From: Achromobacter spanius
GTDB taxonomy: Bacteria > Pseudomonadota > Gammaproteobacteria > Burkholderiales > Burkholderiaceae_B
Direction: 5' to 3'
Length of the DNA: 64,000 nt
NCBI RefSeq assembly: GCF_003994415.1
Contig: NZ_CP034689.1
Span: 248,001-312,000, forward strand
Shown: piece by piece, positions 7,569-17,540 of the stretch
Layout of the letters: the number at the start of each line of letters is the position of its first letter
How positions within the stretch are numbered: the first letter of the stretch is position 1
Notes under the pieces: model-generated
Databases searched by the model: none
Seen by the model: only the letters and a program-made list of their open reading frames with translations
Told to the model about the DNA's origin: nothing
Translations under genes and position numbers: made by a program

Positions 7569-9392
7569 TCACATCGAAAACAGAAAAGGAATCATCACGA
7601 CGCTGACGCATAAGGTCACCAGCATCAGCGGCGTACCCACCTTCAAATAGTCGACAAATCGGAAGCCGCCGGCCACGCTGACCAGCGCGTTGGCGGGCGT
7701 GGAGACGGGTGACATGAACGCCGCCGAACAGGCGATCGCAACCGCCATGACATAGGGATGGGGCTCGGCATGAATGGCTTCGGCCAAGCTGATCGCGACC
7801 GGTCCCATCAACACCGCCGTGGCCGTCCCCGAGATCACCGTGCCGAGCGCGATCGTTGCGCCGAACAGCAGAGCGATCTGGCCGTGCGCGCCCCAGGTCT
7901 GAGACAAGCGCAGCAGGTTCTCGGCGGCCAGATCAACCCCGCCGGTGTGGTCCAGCGCAATCGCGAACGGCAGCATGCCGATGATGAGGATGAGCGCGCG
8001 CCAGTTGATGGACCGATAGGCAATGTCCAGTGTGATGCAGCCGAATAGCCCCATCAACAGACAGCCGATCAGGCCGGCAATGACGATAGGCACCCAGCCG
8101 GTGAGCATCAGCGCAATCGTAAGCACCATGACCAGTACAGCAGCGGGCGCACGTCCCGGCACGGCCACCACCGCATCGGTTTCCACTGGCAGCGCAAGGC
8201 TCACGAGATCATGCTCGACAGACTGCAACGCGAAAATTCCCTTCCACGGCCCGACCACCAACGCCGTGTCGCCCGCGCGCAGGGCAAGTGTGTGTACAGG
8301 GGCCTGCGATTGTCCATGGCGCCACACGCCGACCACGAACAGCCCATGTCGGCGCAGCAGCGCTGACTTGCGGGCCGAGGCGCCCACCAGGCGAGAGTCC
8401 GGCGGGATGATCACCTCGACCATGCCCACGTCGCGCGATTGGTCAGAGAAATAGTCGCCAGTCATGGGCAAGATGCGCAGTTCGTGGCGCTGGCAATATT
8501 CGCCGATCGGAAATGCCTCGTCGTCGATGTCCAGGAGCAAGACATCCTCGGCCTCCAGCAGGGCGTCATCGGTGGCCTCGAGCACCGCGCGGCCGAACCG
8601 GGCGCTACGTTCGATTGCGACCACGCATGCCCGCGCGCCCAGTTCCTCGTGGCAGACCTCAAGCCGCATGCCTACCAAGTCGGAGCGGGGATCTACGTGC
8701 AAGCGGTAGGCGCGTTTGCGCAAGGTATATTTCTCGACCCAGCCCGACAGACTTGGGCGCCGCGAATGCGAGCTGCGCGTAGGCTCCGTGGGCAGAAAGC
8801 GCCGCGCCACCAATAGATACGGGATCGCCACGGCAAGCACCGCCAGGCCGATCGGCGTGAAAGCGAAGAAGCCGAAACCCGTGTGCCCAGCGTAGACCAG
8901 CGCACTGTTGAGCACCAGATTCGGCGTGGTTGCCACCAGCGTCATCATGCCGCTGATGGCCGCCGCCGCGCCCATCGGGAACAGCACCTGGCGGCTCGAT
9001 ACCGCGGTCTGTTGCGCGATCCGCAGGATGATAGGGATGAAGATGGCGACCACTGCCGTCGAACTCATCACCGATCCCATCGTCGCCACGGCGCCCATGA
9101 TGAGTACGATGAGCCGCTGCTCGCGTGTTCCCCCCTTGTGCAGCAGCCAATCGCCCACGGCCTGGGCCACGCCGGTGCGCACCAGCCCCTCACCGATCAC
9201 GAACAGGCAGGCGATCAGGATCAGGTTGGGGTTGGCGAAGCCTGCGATCGCCTCTCGATAGCTGATCGTTCCGCTCAACGGCAGCACCACGATCACCATC
9301 AGCGCGACCGCGTCCGCACGGGGCCGGCCGATCAGGAAGAGCACGATCGCCACGCCGAGCAGCGCAAGAACGAGAGCGAGATCGGGCGTCAT
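7569..9392 (-). CDS. SLC13/DASS-type permease with TrkA-C (RCK) domains
   Basis: A 607-residue inner-membrane transporter of the divalent anion:Na+ symporter/ArsB-like fold. Two blocks of membrane helices (residues about 5-200 and 390-607) flank a soluble region with two TrkA-C-like modules (RLEVCHEELGARACVVAIER and DSRLVGASARKSALLRRHGL), which usually bind small ligands or nucleotides. Substrates in this family include dicarboxylates and sulfate; the sequence does not settle which. ATG 9392 (MTPDLALVLALL) is preferred over the open frame to 9488, since it leaves a 17-base gap to the antiporter gene. It is the last gene of the long leftward operon. Confidence 0.88.
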   Translation of the reverse strand: MTPDLALVLALLGVAIVLFLIGRPRADAVALMVIVVLPLSGTISYREAIAGFANPNLILIACLFVIGEGLVRTGVAQAVGDWLLHKGGTREQRLIVLIMGAVATMGSVMSSTAVVAIFIPIILRIAQQTAVSSRQVLFPMGAAAAISGMMTLVATTPNLVLNSALVYAGHTGFGFFAFTPIGLAVLAVAIPYLLVARRFLPTEPTRSSHSRRPSLSGWVEKYTLRKRAYRLHVDPRSDLVGMRLEVCHEELGARACVVAIERSARFGRAVLEATDDALLEAEDVLLLDIDDEAFPIGEYCQRHELRILPMTGDYFSDQSRDVGMVEVIIPPDSRLVGASARKSALLRRHGLFVVGVWRHGQSQAPVHTLALRAGDTALVVGPWKGIFALQSVEHDLVSLALPVETDAVVAVPGRAPAAVLVMVLTIALMLTGWVPIVIAGLIGCLLMGLFGCITLDIAYRSINWRALILIIGMLPFAIALDHTGGVDLAAENLLRLSQTWGAHGQIALLFGATIALGTVISGTATAVLMGPVAISLAEAIHAEPHPYVMAVAIACSAAFMSPVSTPANALVSVAGGFRFVDYLKVGTPLMLVTLCVSVVMIPFLFSM

Positions 9393-9409
9393 GGTGAAGG
9401 CCCCCAGGC

Positions 9410-10837
9410 TCAGGGCGCGATGGCGCCGGCAGTGAGTGTCCAAACGCCATAGACGCAGCCGGCCAGCACCGCCGCGAACACCGGCCATTCGCGGGCGGAG
9501 AACACGGCGCCAGCCTGCTCTCGCCGCACGCGCAAGAACAGCAGCGTGCCAGGCGCGTACACCAGCGTCGACAAGGCGAAGTATTGCAGCCCACCCGCAT
9601 ACATCATGCCGACGGCGTAGATGCAGGCAATGCCGCCCAGCGCGATCTCATAGCCGCTGCGCCGGCTCCAGCGCGGGCGGGTCTGCCTGTCGCGCCAGGC
9701 GGTCAGCAGCCCAAAGCCGGCCACGAACAGGTATGGCATCAGGCTCATCGAACTGGCCATGTGTTTGATGAGCACGAAGGTGTCGTCGGTGAACAAGGTC
9801 ACGATGAGGAACACCTGCACGAATCCGTTGCTTAACCAGAGTGCCGCGGCCGGCACGCCATGGCGGTTCTGACGGCCCAGGATGGCCGGCATCGTGTCGG
9901 CCTTGGCGGCCGCGTGCAACACCTCGGCGGCCAGCAGGACCCACGACAGGTAGGCCCCACCAACCGAGATCATGAGGCCGATGCTTACCATCACACTGCC
10001 CCATGGCCCCACCACTTCACGCAGCACGCCCGCCATCGATGGGTTGCGCAGCGCCGCCAGTTCAGCGCGCGGCAAGATGCCATAGGAAAGCAGCGTCACC
10101 GCCACCAGCAATGTCAATACCAACAGAAAGCCGATGATGGTGGCGGCGGCCACATCTTCGCGCCGCCGCGCGTAGCGCGAATAGACGCTGGCCCCTTCCA
10201 CGCCCAGAAAGACGAACACCGTCACCAACATCGTGCCCCGGACCTGTTCGAGCAAGCTGCCGCCCACCGACGCACCCTCTTGGATGTTGGCGAGCAGCAC
10301 GTCGGTATCCAGCGCGACCGCCACACACGCGACGAAGATCAGGATCGGCACGATCTTGGCGATGGTGACCGCCAGGTTCATGCCGGCAGCCTGACGAATG
10401 CCGCGCAGGATGGCGAAGTGCACGCTCCAGAGCAACAGCGACGACACGAATACCGCGGCGACGGTGTCGCCGTCGCCGAACCCTGGAACCACCGCGCCTA
10501 GCGTGGCCTTGAAGACGACGAAGTAGCTGACATTGCCCAGGCACGCCGCCGTCCAATAGCCCAGCGCCGCCAGGAAGCCGATATAGCGGCCAAAACCGGC
10601 CTTGGCGTAGGCGAAGATGCCGGCGTCAAGATCGGGGCGCCGGCGTGCCAGGTACTGGAACACCAGCGCGAGCGTCAGCATGCCAGTGCCGGAGATGGCC
10701 CAGGCGAGCAGCCCCCCCACCGGCCCCGTATAGCGCGCGAACAGGGCCGGCAGCGAAAAGATGCCGGCGCCGACCATGGAGCCGACCACCATGGCGACCA
10801 GCGCCAGCCGTGAGAGTTTTGCCGTCTCGTTGCTCAT
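9410..10837 (-). CDS. APC family amino-acid antiporter (arginine/ornithine type)
   Basis: A 475-residue polytopic protein with about 12-13 membrane helices. The first helix carries the APC substrate signature MVVGSMVGAGIFSLP. Overall length and blocks such as FLGVEGASVYSRYARRREDV and GAYLSWVLLAAEVL match the basic amino-acid/polyamine antiporter subfamily that includes ArcD and lysine permease. It lies 37 bases after the arginine deiminase gene, and a paralogue lies on the other side, so arginine uptake with ornithine or citrulline export is likely. Calling it arcD itself would be over-precise with two paralogues present. Confidence 0.9.
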   Translation of the reverse strand: MSNETAKLSRLALVAMVVGSMVGAGIFSLPALFARYTGPVGGLLAWAISGTGMLTLALVFQYLARRRPDLDAGIFAYAKAGFGRYIGFLAALGYWTAACLGNVSYFVVFKATLGAVVPGFGDGDTVAAVFVSSLLLWSVHFAILRGIRQAAGMNLAVTIAKIVPILIFVACVAVALDTDVLLANIQEGASVGGSLLEQVRGTMLVTVFVFLGVEGASVYSRYARRREDVAAATIIGFLLVLTLLVAVTLLSYGILPRAELAALRNPSMAGVLREVVGPWGSVMVSIGLMISVGGAYLSWVLLAAEVLHAAAKADTMPAILGRQNRHGVPAAALWLSNGFVQVFLIVTLFTDDTFVLIKHMASSMSLMPYLFVAGFGLLTAWRDRQTRPRWSRRSGYEIALGGIACIYAVGMMYAGGLQYFALSTLVYAPGTLLFLRVRREQAGAVFSAREWPVFAAVLAGCVYGVWTLTAGAIAP

Positions 10838-10874
10838 CCCATGCTCCCCCTGCGGCGTCAGATGACCGGGTGTG

Positions 10875-12116
10875 TCAGACCGGGTCGCGGATAATCGGGC
10901 ACGTCATGCAATGCCCGCCGCCCCGGCCGCGTCCAAGCTCGGCGCCCACGATGGACACGACTTCGATGCCGGCTTTGCGCAGCAGCGTGTTGGTGTAGAC
11001 GTTGCGGTCATAGGCCATCACGACGCCGGGCGACAGGCAAACGAGGTTGGCGCCGCTGTCCCACTGCGTGCGTTCACGCACGTAGGCATTGCCGCCCGTC
11101 TGCACCACCCGCATTTTCTTCACGCCCAGCGCCTCGCCGATCACCTCCACCAGCGAGCCCTTGTCCTTGTGCAGTTCAAGCGTGCCGGGTTTGCTGCCGG
11201 GCCGATACGAAAAGGCCTGAATCTTGTCGACGATGTCGGGATACATCAGCAGGCAATCCCGATCGGCGAAGGTCAGCACCGTGTCCAGGTGCATCGCGGC
11301 CCGCAGCTTGGGCATGGCGGCGACGATCACCCGGTCGGCGGCGTCCTGTTCGAACAATGCCGCGGCGAGCTGGCTGATTGCCTGGCGCGAGGTCCGCTCG
11401 CTCATGCCGATCAGCACGGTGCGGTTGCCGATCGGCATCACGTCGCCACCCTCCAGCGTGGACAGCCCATGGTCGTGCACCGGGTCACCCCACCACACGT
11501 TGACGCGGCCGGCAAAGTCGGGATGGAAGCGATAGATGGCGGTCGTGAGGATGGTTTCCTCATGACGCGCAGGCCAATACAGGGGGTTGAGCGTGACCCC
11601 GCCATAGATCCAGCATGTGGTGTCACGCGTGTAGAGCGTGTTGGGCAATGGCGGCAGCAGGTATTCGGTGACGCCGGCCGCCTCTTTGATGAGCGCCAGC
11701 TGTTCACCGCCAATGTCTTCGGGAAACTCTTCGGTGGAAAGCCCCCCGATAAGCGTCTCGGCCAGCTTGCGCGGCGGCAGGGATTCCAGATAGCCGCGTA
11801 TCTCGTCCAGCAGGCCCAAGCCAAGCTGATTGGCCACGATCTGGTTGTCGAGAATCCATGTGCGCGCTTCGGGCAACGCCACCGTCTCGGCAAGTAGATT
11901 GTGCATCTCCACGACATCGACGCCACGGTCGCGCATCTTGTTCATGAAATCGAAGTGATCGCGTTTGGCGTTATCGACCCACAGCACATCGTCAAACAGC
12001 AGCGCGTCGCAGTTTGACGGCGTCAGCCGCTCATGCGCGCGGCCTGGTGCGCAAACCATGACTTTACGCAGCACGCCGACTTCAGAGTGCACGCCAAATT
12101 GTTGATTTTCCGACAT
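10875..12116 (-). CDS. arcA: Arginine deiminase
   Basis: A 413-residue cytoplasmic hydrolase converting arginine to citrulline and ammonia. All catalytic blocks of the guanidino-modifying fold are visible: NTLYTRD (substrate Asp), LSTLEGGD (Glu), HLDTVLTFADRD (His and Asp) and the C-terminal GRGGGHCMTCPI, whose first Cys (residue 403) is the nucleophile. Length and ends match Pseudomonas ArcA. The ribosome site AAGGGAG precedes the ATG. It sits between two arginine/ornithine-type antiporters, but no arcB or arcC is in the window, so carbamate kinase energy recovery would need genes elsewhere. Ammonia production for acid resistance is an alternative role. Confidence 0.96.
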   Translation of the reverse strand: MSENQQFGVHSEVGVLRKVMVCAPGRAHERLTPSNCDALLFDDVLWVDNAKRDHFDFMNKMRDRGVDVVEMHNLLAETVALPEARTWILDNQIVANQLGLGLLDEIRGYLESLPPRKLAETLIGGLSTEEFPEDIGGEQLALIKEAAGVTEYLLPPLPNTLYTRDTTCWIYGGVTLNPLYWPARHEETILTTAIYRFHPDFAGRVNVWWGDPVHDHGLSTLEGGDVMPIGNRTVLIGMSERTSRQAISQLAAALFEQDAADRVIVAAMPKLRAAMHLDTVLTFADRDCLLMYPDIVDKIQAFSYRPGSKPGTLELHKDKGSLVEVIGEALGVKKMRVVQTGGNAYVRERTQWDSGANLVCLSPGVVMAYDRNVYTNTLLRKAGIEVVSIVGAELGRGRGGGHCMTCPIIRDPV

Positions 12117-12134
12117 GACCTTCTCCCTTAAAGG

Positions 12135-13556
12135 TTAAATAACGATCCAGCCGCGGATCAGGCCATCGATGGCCGCTCCACAACCGACCGCAGCGATCAC
12201 GAAGACCACCAGTTCCACCTGCGTAAAGAGTCGTTGCCCCTGCTCCCGGCGGGCCCAGTAATAAAGAATGGTGCCGGGCGCATACAGCAAGGCGGCCAGC
12301 AGCACGTACTTCAGGCCGCCCGCGTAGATCATGAAAGCGCTGTAGAACGCAGCGATGCCTGCCAGCACCAGGTCGCGCGTGCGGGCACTGTCGCCCTCGT
12401 AGGTCTCGCCTCGATGCGCGAGCATGAAGCCGAACGCCGCCACCAGCAGATAGGGAATCAGCGACATCGCGCTGGTAAGGTTGAGCATCAGCGAGAAGGC
12501 GTCGGTGGACCAATACGTGCTGATCACGAACAACTGGATGATGATGTTGGTCAACCACAGCGCGGTTGCCGGAACGCCGTTCTTGTTTTCGCGAGCGAAG
12601 ATCCGCGGCATGTCTTTGTTCTTTGACGCGGCGAACAACACCTCGGCGCAGATCAGTGACCACGCCAGGTACGCGCCCAACACCGAAATCAACAGACCCA
12701 CACTCACGAACACGGCGCCCCATGGGCCAACCACGGAGGCAAGCACGCCGGCCATTGACGGCTGGCGCAGGCCGGCGATTTCGCCCTGTGGCAGCGCGGC
12801 GTACGGCAGCAAGGTCACCAGCACCATCAGGCTCAGGGCGGTGACGAAGCCGATCAGCGTTGCCACGCCTACGTGCGAACGCTTTGTCGCGAAGCGCGAA
12901 TACACGCTGGCGCCCTCAATGCCCAGAAACACGAACACGGTCACCAGCATGGTGCGCCGCACTTGGTCAAACAGGCTGGCGCCGCTGCCGTCGCCCCAGA
13001 GGTTGGCGCGAAACAGGTCCAGCTTGAAAGCGATGGCGAGCATCACGATGAAGACCAGGATGGGAATGATCTTGGCTACCGTGACGACCGCGTTGATGAT
13101 GGCGGCCTGCTGCACGCCGCGCAGGATCACGAAATGGAACGTCCAGATTCCTGCTGATGCAGCCAGGATCGCGATCACCGTGTTGCCGTCACCAAACACC
13201 GGAAAGAACGCGCCGAGCGTGGATTTGATCAGCACCCAGTACGACACGTTGCCTATGCAACTGCCGATCCAGTAACCGAAGGCGGAGAGGAACCCGAGGT
13301 AGTCGCCGAACCCCGCCTTGGCATAGGCAAACACGCCGGCGTCCAGATCTGGCTTGCGCTCTGCCAGGGTCTGGAACACGCGGGCAAGCGTAAACATCCC
13401 GGCCCCCGCGATCAGCCAAGCGATGACCGCGCCGATGATGCCCGTGGCGCCGCCAAAGGTGCGCGGCAGGGAAAAAATGCCCGCGCCGATCATCGACCCC
13501 ACGACCATACCGGTCAGGGCAAGCAAACCAAGCTTCTTTTCAGCACTGCTGTTCAT
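12135..13556 (-). CDS. arcD: APC family arginine/ornithine antiporter
   Basis: A 473-residue APC-superfamily transporter with about 12-13 membrane helices, starting KKLGLLALTGMVVGSMIGAG, the usual ArcD opening. Conserved FLGIEGASVYSRFATKRSHV and LGAYLAWSLICAEVLF follow. It is clearly paralogous to the antiporter encoded at 9410-10837. The stop lies 18 bases before arcA, and its ATG overlaps the stop of the AI-2E family gene (ATGA at 13553-13556), so translation of the two is probably coupled. Expected role: exchange of external arginine for internal ornithine or citrulline. Confidence 0.9.
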   Translation of the reverse strand: MNSSAEKKLGLLALTGMVVGSMIGAGIFSLPRTFGGATGIIGAVIAWLIAGAGMFTLARVFQTLAERKPDLDAGVFAYAKAGFGDYLGFLSAFGYWIGSCIGNVSYWVLIKSTLGAFFPVFGDGNTVIAILAASAGIWTFHFVILRGVQQAAIINAVVTVAKIIPILVFIVMLAIAFKLDLFRANLWGDGSGASLFDQVRRTMLVTVFVFLGIEGASVYSRFATKRSHVGVATLIGFVTALSLMVLVTLLPYAALPQGEIAGLRQPSMAGVLASVVGPWGAVFVSVGLLISVLGAYLAWSLICAEVLFAASKNKDMPRIFARENKNGVPATALWLTNIIIQLFVISTYWSTDAFSLMLNLTSAMSLIPYLLVAAFGFMLAHRGETYEGDSARTRDLVLAGIAAFYSAFMIYAGGLKYVLLAALLYAPGTILYYWARREQGQRLFTQVELVVFVIAAVGCGAAIDGLIRGWIVI

Positions 13557-14644
13557 GGTTCATCTCCGGTAGGCTCCAAGGCCGTTCGTGGGTGGGATGC
13601 ATGCGGCCGGATCCCAGGTCGGTCGCTGACGGGCGAACCCGGCGGCCGGCTTGCGCTCCAGCATGAGGTGGCGGCAATGAGCATGGGCACGCCGATGAAC
13701 GTGCCGGGGATGCCCCAGACCAGCCCCCAGAAGAACACCGCCAGCATCACCAACAGCGGCGAAAGCGAGAAAGCGTTGCCGGCCAGGCGGGGCTCGAGAT
13801 AGCAGCCGTAGCCGATCTGGATCACGTTCAGAATCAGGAATACCGCCAGCGCGCCTTGCAGCGATTCAAACTGCACAAACGCGAAGAACGACGGAAAGAG
13901 CGTCGCCAGCAGGGGGCCAAGGAAAGGGATGTAGTTCAACAAGAACGCCAGCCCGCCCCATGCCGTGGCCAGCTCCAGCCCCGCGTAGATCGCGAACAGC
14001 CAGACCGTCACGCCGGTGAGCACGCTGGCGATCGTTCGGATCAGCATGTAGCGGCGCAGCTTGCGCGCGATGCTGCCCGCCACGGCGATCCAGTGGTCGG
14101 CACGCGGCAGCAACTGACGCAGGCGCGCTGGCGCGTCGTGCAGTTCGTACACGCCAAGCGTGATGAACAGGAACGACAGAAAAACCAGCCCGGCCATGCT
14201 GTTGAGCCGTGACAGCACTTCCTGGATTGCGCGAAGCAGCAGCGAGGCGTTGAAGTTGTCCAGAAACAGCGTCACCATGATTGCCAGCCGCGGATGCATG
14301 TCGGCCGTTTCCATGCTGAACAAGCGCTGAAGCCGCGCCGCGTTGGCGATGATCCACTGCGCCACCAGGGTGAAGCCCCACGCCGCCAACGACAGAAACA
14401 GCAGCGCCGCGGCCAGCGTCAGCACAAGCGTCAGGGTCGCGGCAAGCACCGCGCCCATCCGGGGCCGCAGCACAGCTTGCAAAGGCGCCACCAGCGCCAG
14501 GATGAAGATGGCGAACGCCAGTGGCACGAACACCGGGCTGGCCAGGTACAAAAGGCCTAGCGTGAGGAGCAGGGCGCTCCAGCGCGCCGCCGCGCTGGAT
14601 AGCGGCGGGGCAGTGAAACGCGCACGGGCTGGTGGTCTCTTCAT
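13553..14644 (-). CDS. AI-2E/PerM family membrane protein
   Basis: A 363-residue inner-membrane protein of the AI-2E transporter (PerM/YhhT) family. Two hydrophobic helix pairs near the N terminus (ALLLTLGLLYLASPVFVPLA) are followed by a long soluble stretch and further helices ending with the family blocks FLLNYIPFLGPLLATLFPS and LSPLLVMLAVFFWGLVWGIP. Family members have been proposed to move autoinducer-2 or to act as cation/proton antiporters; the substrate here is unknown. The ATG at 14644 overlaps the hydrolase stop as ATGA. Longer upstream frames would run into the hydrolase. Confidence 0.88.
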   Translation of the reverse strand: MKRPPARARFTAPPLSSAAARWSALLLTLGLLYLASPVFVPLAFAIFILALVAPLQAVLRPRMGAVLAATLTLVLTLAAALLFLSLAAWGFTLVAQWIIANAARLQRLFSMETADMHPRLAIMVTLFLDNFNASLLLRAIQEVLSRLNSMAGLVFLSFLFITLGVYELHDAPARLRQLLPRADHWIAVAGSIARKLRRYMLIRTIASVLTGVTVWLFAIYAGLELATAWGGLAFLLNYIPFLGPLLATLFPSFFAFVQFESLQGALAVFLILNVIQIGYGCYLEPRLAGNAFSLSPLLVMLAVFFWGLVWGIPGTFIGVPMLIAATSCWSASRPPGSPVSDRPGIRPHASHPRTALEPTGDEP

Positions 14645-16104
14645 CTGGGAATCACCTCGTCCACACGGTGGATCAGATACGCATAAAACGGGTTCGACGT
14701 CAGTCGCGCCAGGGAGTCCATGCCTCCGATCAGCGCGCCTACCTCGCCCCGAATCGACAGTGCGCCGAGGCTGATTCCATACTCCTCGATGTTGTCGGGA
14801 TGCTGCCCGTAGAGGCTGTCGTCGGTGGGAAACGGCAACGCCACATGCGACAGGGAATAGATATCTCGCGGATAGCGCATGCCGATCGGGAGTTCGGTCA
14901 CGCGGGTTTCGCAGCGTTCGCTGATGCGCTCGACCATGTCGCTGGATTCGGCAGAGGCGTTGGTCACGATGGTGAGGCGATAGTTGCAAGGCTCGCCGGG
15001 CAGGCTTCGCGCCAGTGACCAGTCCACCCCACGGCGGAATAAGGGCCCAAGCTTGGTGGCGCGGTTCAGGTCGAACAGCACCAGGTCGCTGCCGTTCGGC
15101 GGAAGACGGGCGTACAGCGCATTGACGAGCGCGCGTGTGCTGACCGTGAAATCCAGGACCGAATGGAAGGTCAGTATCGGCGGCAACGCTGCCAGCGTGC
15201 CCTGCCGCTGGCGCAGGGCGATGTTTTCCTGCAAGACGTTCGTTAGTTCATACGACTGCCGCGCCGCGTTCACCGGGAAAGAGTTGTACTTGAACGGGTT
15301 GAATTCAGGCACGATGTTCAACCACGCCGCCTTGGCGAAAGCAGGCAGGATCGCCGGCAGCCCCGCAAGACCTGCGAAGCGGGCGAACTGCGTGATGCCG
15401 ATCATCGGCGAGATCAGGATCAGCCGGTCGGGACGCGCCAGCGACGGGTCGTCGATCGCTTCCATGGCGCTCATCAGCGCAAGCGCCCCGCCGTTGGAGA
15501 ACCCGACGATATGCAGGGGCAACGGCGCCGGCACCAGTCGGCGCCCTTCGCGCACGGCCAGGCGCGTGGCGGCCAGCCAATCTCCCCAGCCCGCGTCGGT
15601 CAACGCGGCAGGCACGGTTCCATGACCCGGCAACCGGATTGCCACCACGGCATAACCTGCCTGGCGATAGTGCACCGCCAGGTGGCGCAGGCTGTACGGC
15701 GAGTCGGTCAGCCCGTGCAGCAGCACCGCCACGCCGGCGGGCGTGCCCTCGGGCATCAGCACGTACGAGCGGTTCCAGTCATGGGAAAAATTCGCGGGAT
15801 GCACGGCGGCGCCGCTGAAGTAACGGTTGCTCTCGACGCGATCCTGCCGCTCTAGCTGCTCGCTCACATGTTCGCGGACCTGCTCGAATATCTTCTGCTC
15901 GCGAGCCAGATAATCTTGCCAGGTGCTGTGCGCGAGGGTTTCGCGGTCGAGCTCGTCGGGCACGTAGGTGTGCCACACGGCCAGGGGCGGGCTCTGCTGA
16001 ATGTCATACAGCCGCAGGCCGATCACGGTCACGACGCACACAAGCAGGACCAGCGCCAGGATGCGCAGCGCGCGGCGCAGGCGCGGCCAACGGCGCCCGC
16101 TCAT
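14641..16104 (-). CDS. Membrane-anchored alpha/beta hydrolase
   Basis: A 487-residue protein with one N-terminal membrane anchor (ILALVLLVCVVTVIGL) and an alpha/beta-hydrolase domain resembling lysophospholipases. The oxyanion motif LLHGLTDSPYSLR and the nucleophile elbow GFSNGG (Ser in G-x-S-x-G) are seen near residues 130-200. The C-terminal 250 residues are longer than usual and hold the probable acid (SVLDF) and histidine (SLSHVALP). It overlaps the OMP stop (ATGA at 16101-16104) and the AI-2E gene start (ATGA at 14641-14644). The substrate is unknown; periplasmic or membrane-surface ester hydrolysis is plausible. Confidence 0.85.
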   Translation of the reverse strand: MSGRRWPRLRRALRILALVLLVCVVTVIGLRLYDIQQSPPLAVWHTYVPDELDRETLAHSTWQDYLAREQKIFEQVREHVSEQLERQDRVESNRYFSGAAVHPANFSHDWNRSYVLMPEGTPAGVAVLLHGLTDSPYSLRHLAVHYRQAGYAVVAIRLPGHGTVPAALTDAGWGDWLAATRLAVREGRRLVPAPLPLHIVGFSNGGALALMSAMEAIDDPSLARPDRLILISPMIGITQFARFAGLAGLPAILPAFAKAAWLNIVPEFNPFKYNSFPVNAARQSYELTNVLQENIALRQRQGTLAALPPILTFHSVLDFTVSTRALVNALYARLPPNGSDLVLFDLNRATKLGPLFRRGVDWSLARSLPGEPCNYRLTIVTNASAESSDMVERISERCETRVTELPIGMRYPRDIYSLSHVALPFPTDDSLYGQHPDNIEEYGISLGALSIRGEVGALIGGMDSLARLTSNPFYAYLIHRVDEVIPR

Positions 16105-17540
16105 TGTCCGCTCCGCGCGGCTTGCGTGACGACAGGGTCGTCGAGCCCCCCGCCCAGCGCCACGTACAACGACACCCCGTTCTGCAGGGCGGCCGCGCGC
16201 AACATCAGCAATTGCAGTTCGGCGCTGAACAGGTTGCGCAGCGCGTCCATCACCTCCAGATAAATCGAGATGCCGTTTTCGTAGCGCAATTTCGCGGTCT
16301 CAGCCAGCCGGGTCTGGGCCTGGATCGCCGCTTCCTGCACGGCCAGTTGCTCGCGTAACTGCTGGCGTCGGACCAGGCCGGTTGCTACCTCGCTGAAGGC
16401 AGTCTGTACCGTCTTCTCGTACAGCGCGACGCGCTCCTCGCGCTGCGCGAGTGATAGATCGACCGCCGCGCGGCGCTGGCCGAAGTCGAACAGCGGCAAG
16501 GCAGCGCCGGCGCCGAAGGTCCACACTTTGTTGGGCCCCTCGAAGAGTCCCGAAAGCTCACCCGAGGCATAGCCGAACGAGGCGGTCAGGGCGATGCGGG
16601 GAAATAACGCTGCCCGCGCGACGCCAATATTGGCGTCGGCGGCGGCCAGCGCGGCTTCTGCCTGGCGCACATCGGGCCGCAACAAGAGCACTTCAGATGG
16701 CAGGCCCGGGTTCAGCGCCTCGAACTGACCGGCGTTGGCGATGGGATTGGCCGGCGTTGCGGTCAGGTCGGGCCGCGAGCCCACCAGCACCCAGAGCCGA
16801 TTCCAGCTTTCGGCGGTGGTGCGGCGCAATTCTGCCAACTGCCCCTCGGCTTGGGTCAGCAAAATGGCCGCCTGATCGAAATCGACGGAAGACGTCACCC
16901 CCGCGTCGAGCCGGTCGCGCGCCACCGACAGGGCATAGCGCCTTACCAGCACCGTGCGCAGCGCAAGCGCAATCCCTTCTTCGCCGGCGCGGGCGTCGTA
17001 ATAGCTTGCCGCCACGTTCGCGATCAAGCTCAGGCGGAAGGCCCGCTGGCCTTCCACCGTGGCGAAGTAGTGTTGCAATGCGGCCGCGCTAAGGTTGCGC
17101 ATTCTGCCCCAGAGGTCGAGCTCGAACGCGCTCACGCCGACCTGCGCGCCGAACTGACTGAATTCGATAGTGCGCGTACTGCCCGCCAGCGCGGGATCCA
17201 GGCTCGAGAGCGGCGCCTGGTTGCGGCTGGCGCTGACCCCGACATCAATGTGCGGCACCTGGTTGGCGCGCTCGATCCGATAAAAGGCGCGCGCCTGCTC
17301 GATACGCGCCGCCGCGGCCGCCAGATCACGGTTGTGGATCAGGGCTTCGCCGATCAACATGCGCAACTGCATATCGCCGAAGAATTGCTGCCAGGCCACG
17401 TCTTGCGCGCTCGTGCCGGCCGCGGTGTCGTCGTCCGAGAACCGTTCGGGCAGCGCAACGACGGGGGCCGGCTCACGCGGCGCGAAGTTGCAAGCGCTCA
17501 ACAACAGGGCAATCGCCAGCAGCAGTGTCAGGCGCGTCAT
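16101..17540 (-). CDS. RND efflux outer-membrane lipoprotein (NodT/OprM family)
   Basis: A 479-residue outer-membrane channel of the TolC/OprM type. The start MTRLTLLLAIALLLSAC contains a lipobox, so the protein should be lipid-anchored. Family motifs are ARIEQARAFYRIERANQVPH, LRPDVRQAEAALAAADANIG and a C-terminal LEVMDALRNLFSAELQLL. It forms the exit duct for the RND pump encoded immediately upstream. ATG 17540 overlaps the pump stop as ATGA; the longer frame to 17588 is inside the pump gene and is rejected. Confidence 0.93.
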   Translation of the reverse strand: MTRLTLLLAIALLLSACNFAPREPAPVVALPERFSDDDTAAGTSAQDVAWQQFFGDMQLRMLIGEALIHNRDLAAAAARIEQARAFYRIERANQVPHIDVGVSASRNQAPLSSLDPALAGSTRTIEFSQFGAQVGVSAFELDLWGRMRNLSAAALQHYFATVEGQRAFRLSLIANVAASYYDARAGEEGIALALRTVLVRRYALSVARDRLDAGVTSSVDFDQAAILLTQAEGQLAELRRTTAESWNRLWVLVGSRPDLTATPANPIANAGQFEALNPGLPSEVLLLRPDVRQAEAALAAADANIGVARAALFPRIALTASFGYASGELSGLFEGPNKVWTFGAGAALPLFDFGQRRAAVDLSLAQREERVALYEKTVQTAFSEVATGLVRRQQLREQLAVQEAAIQAQTRLAETAKLRYENGISIYLEVMDALRNLFSAELQLLMLRAAALQNGVSLYVALGGGLDDPVVTQAARSGQ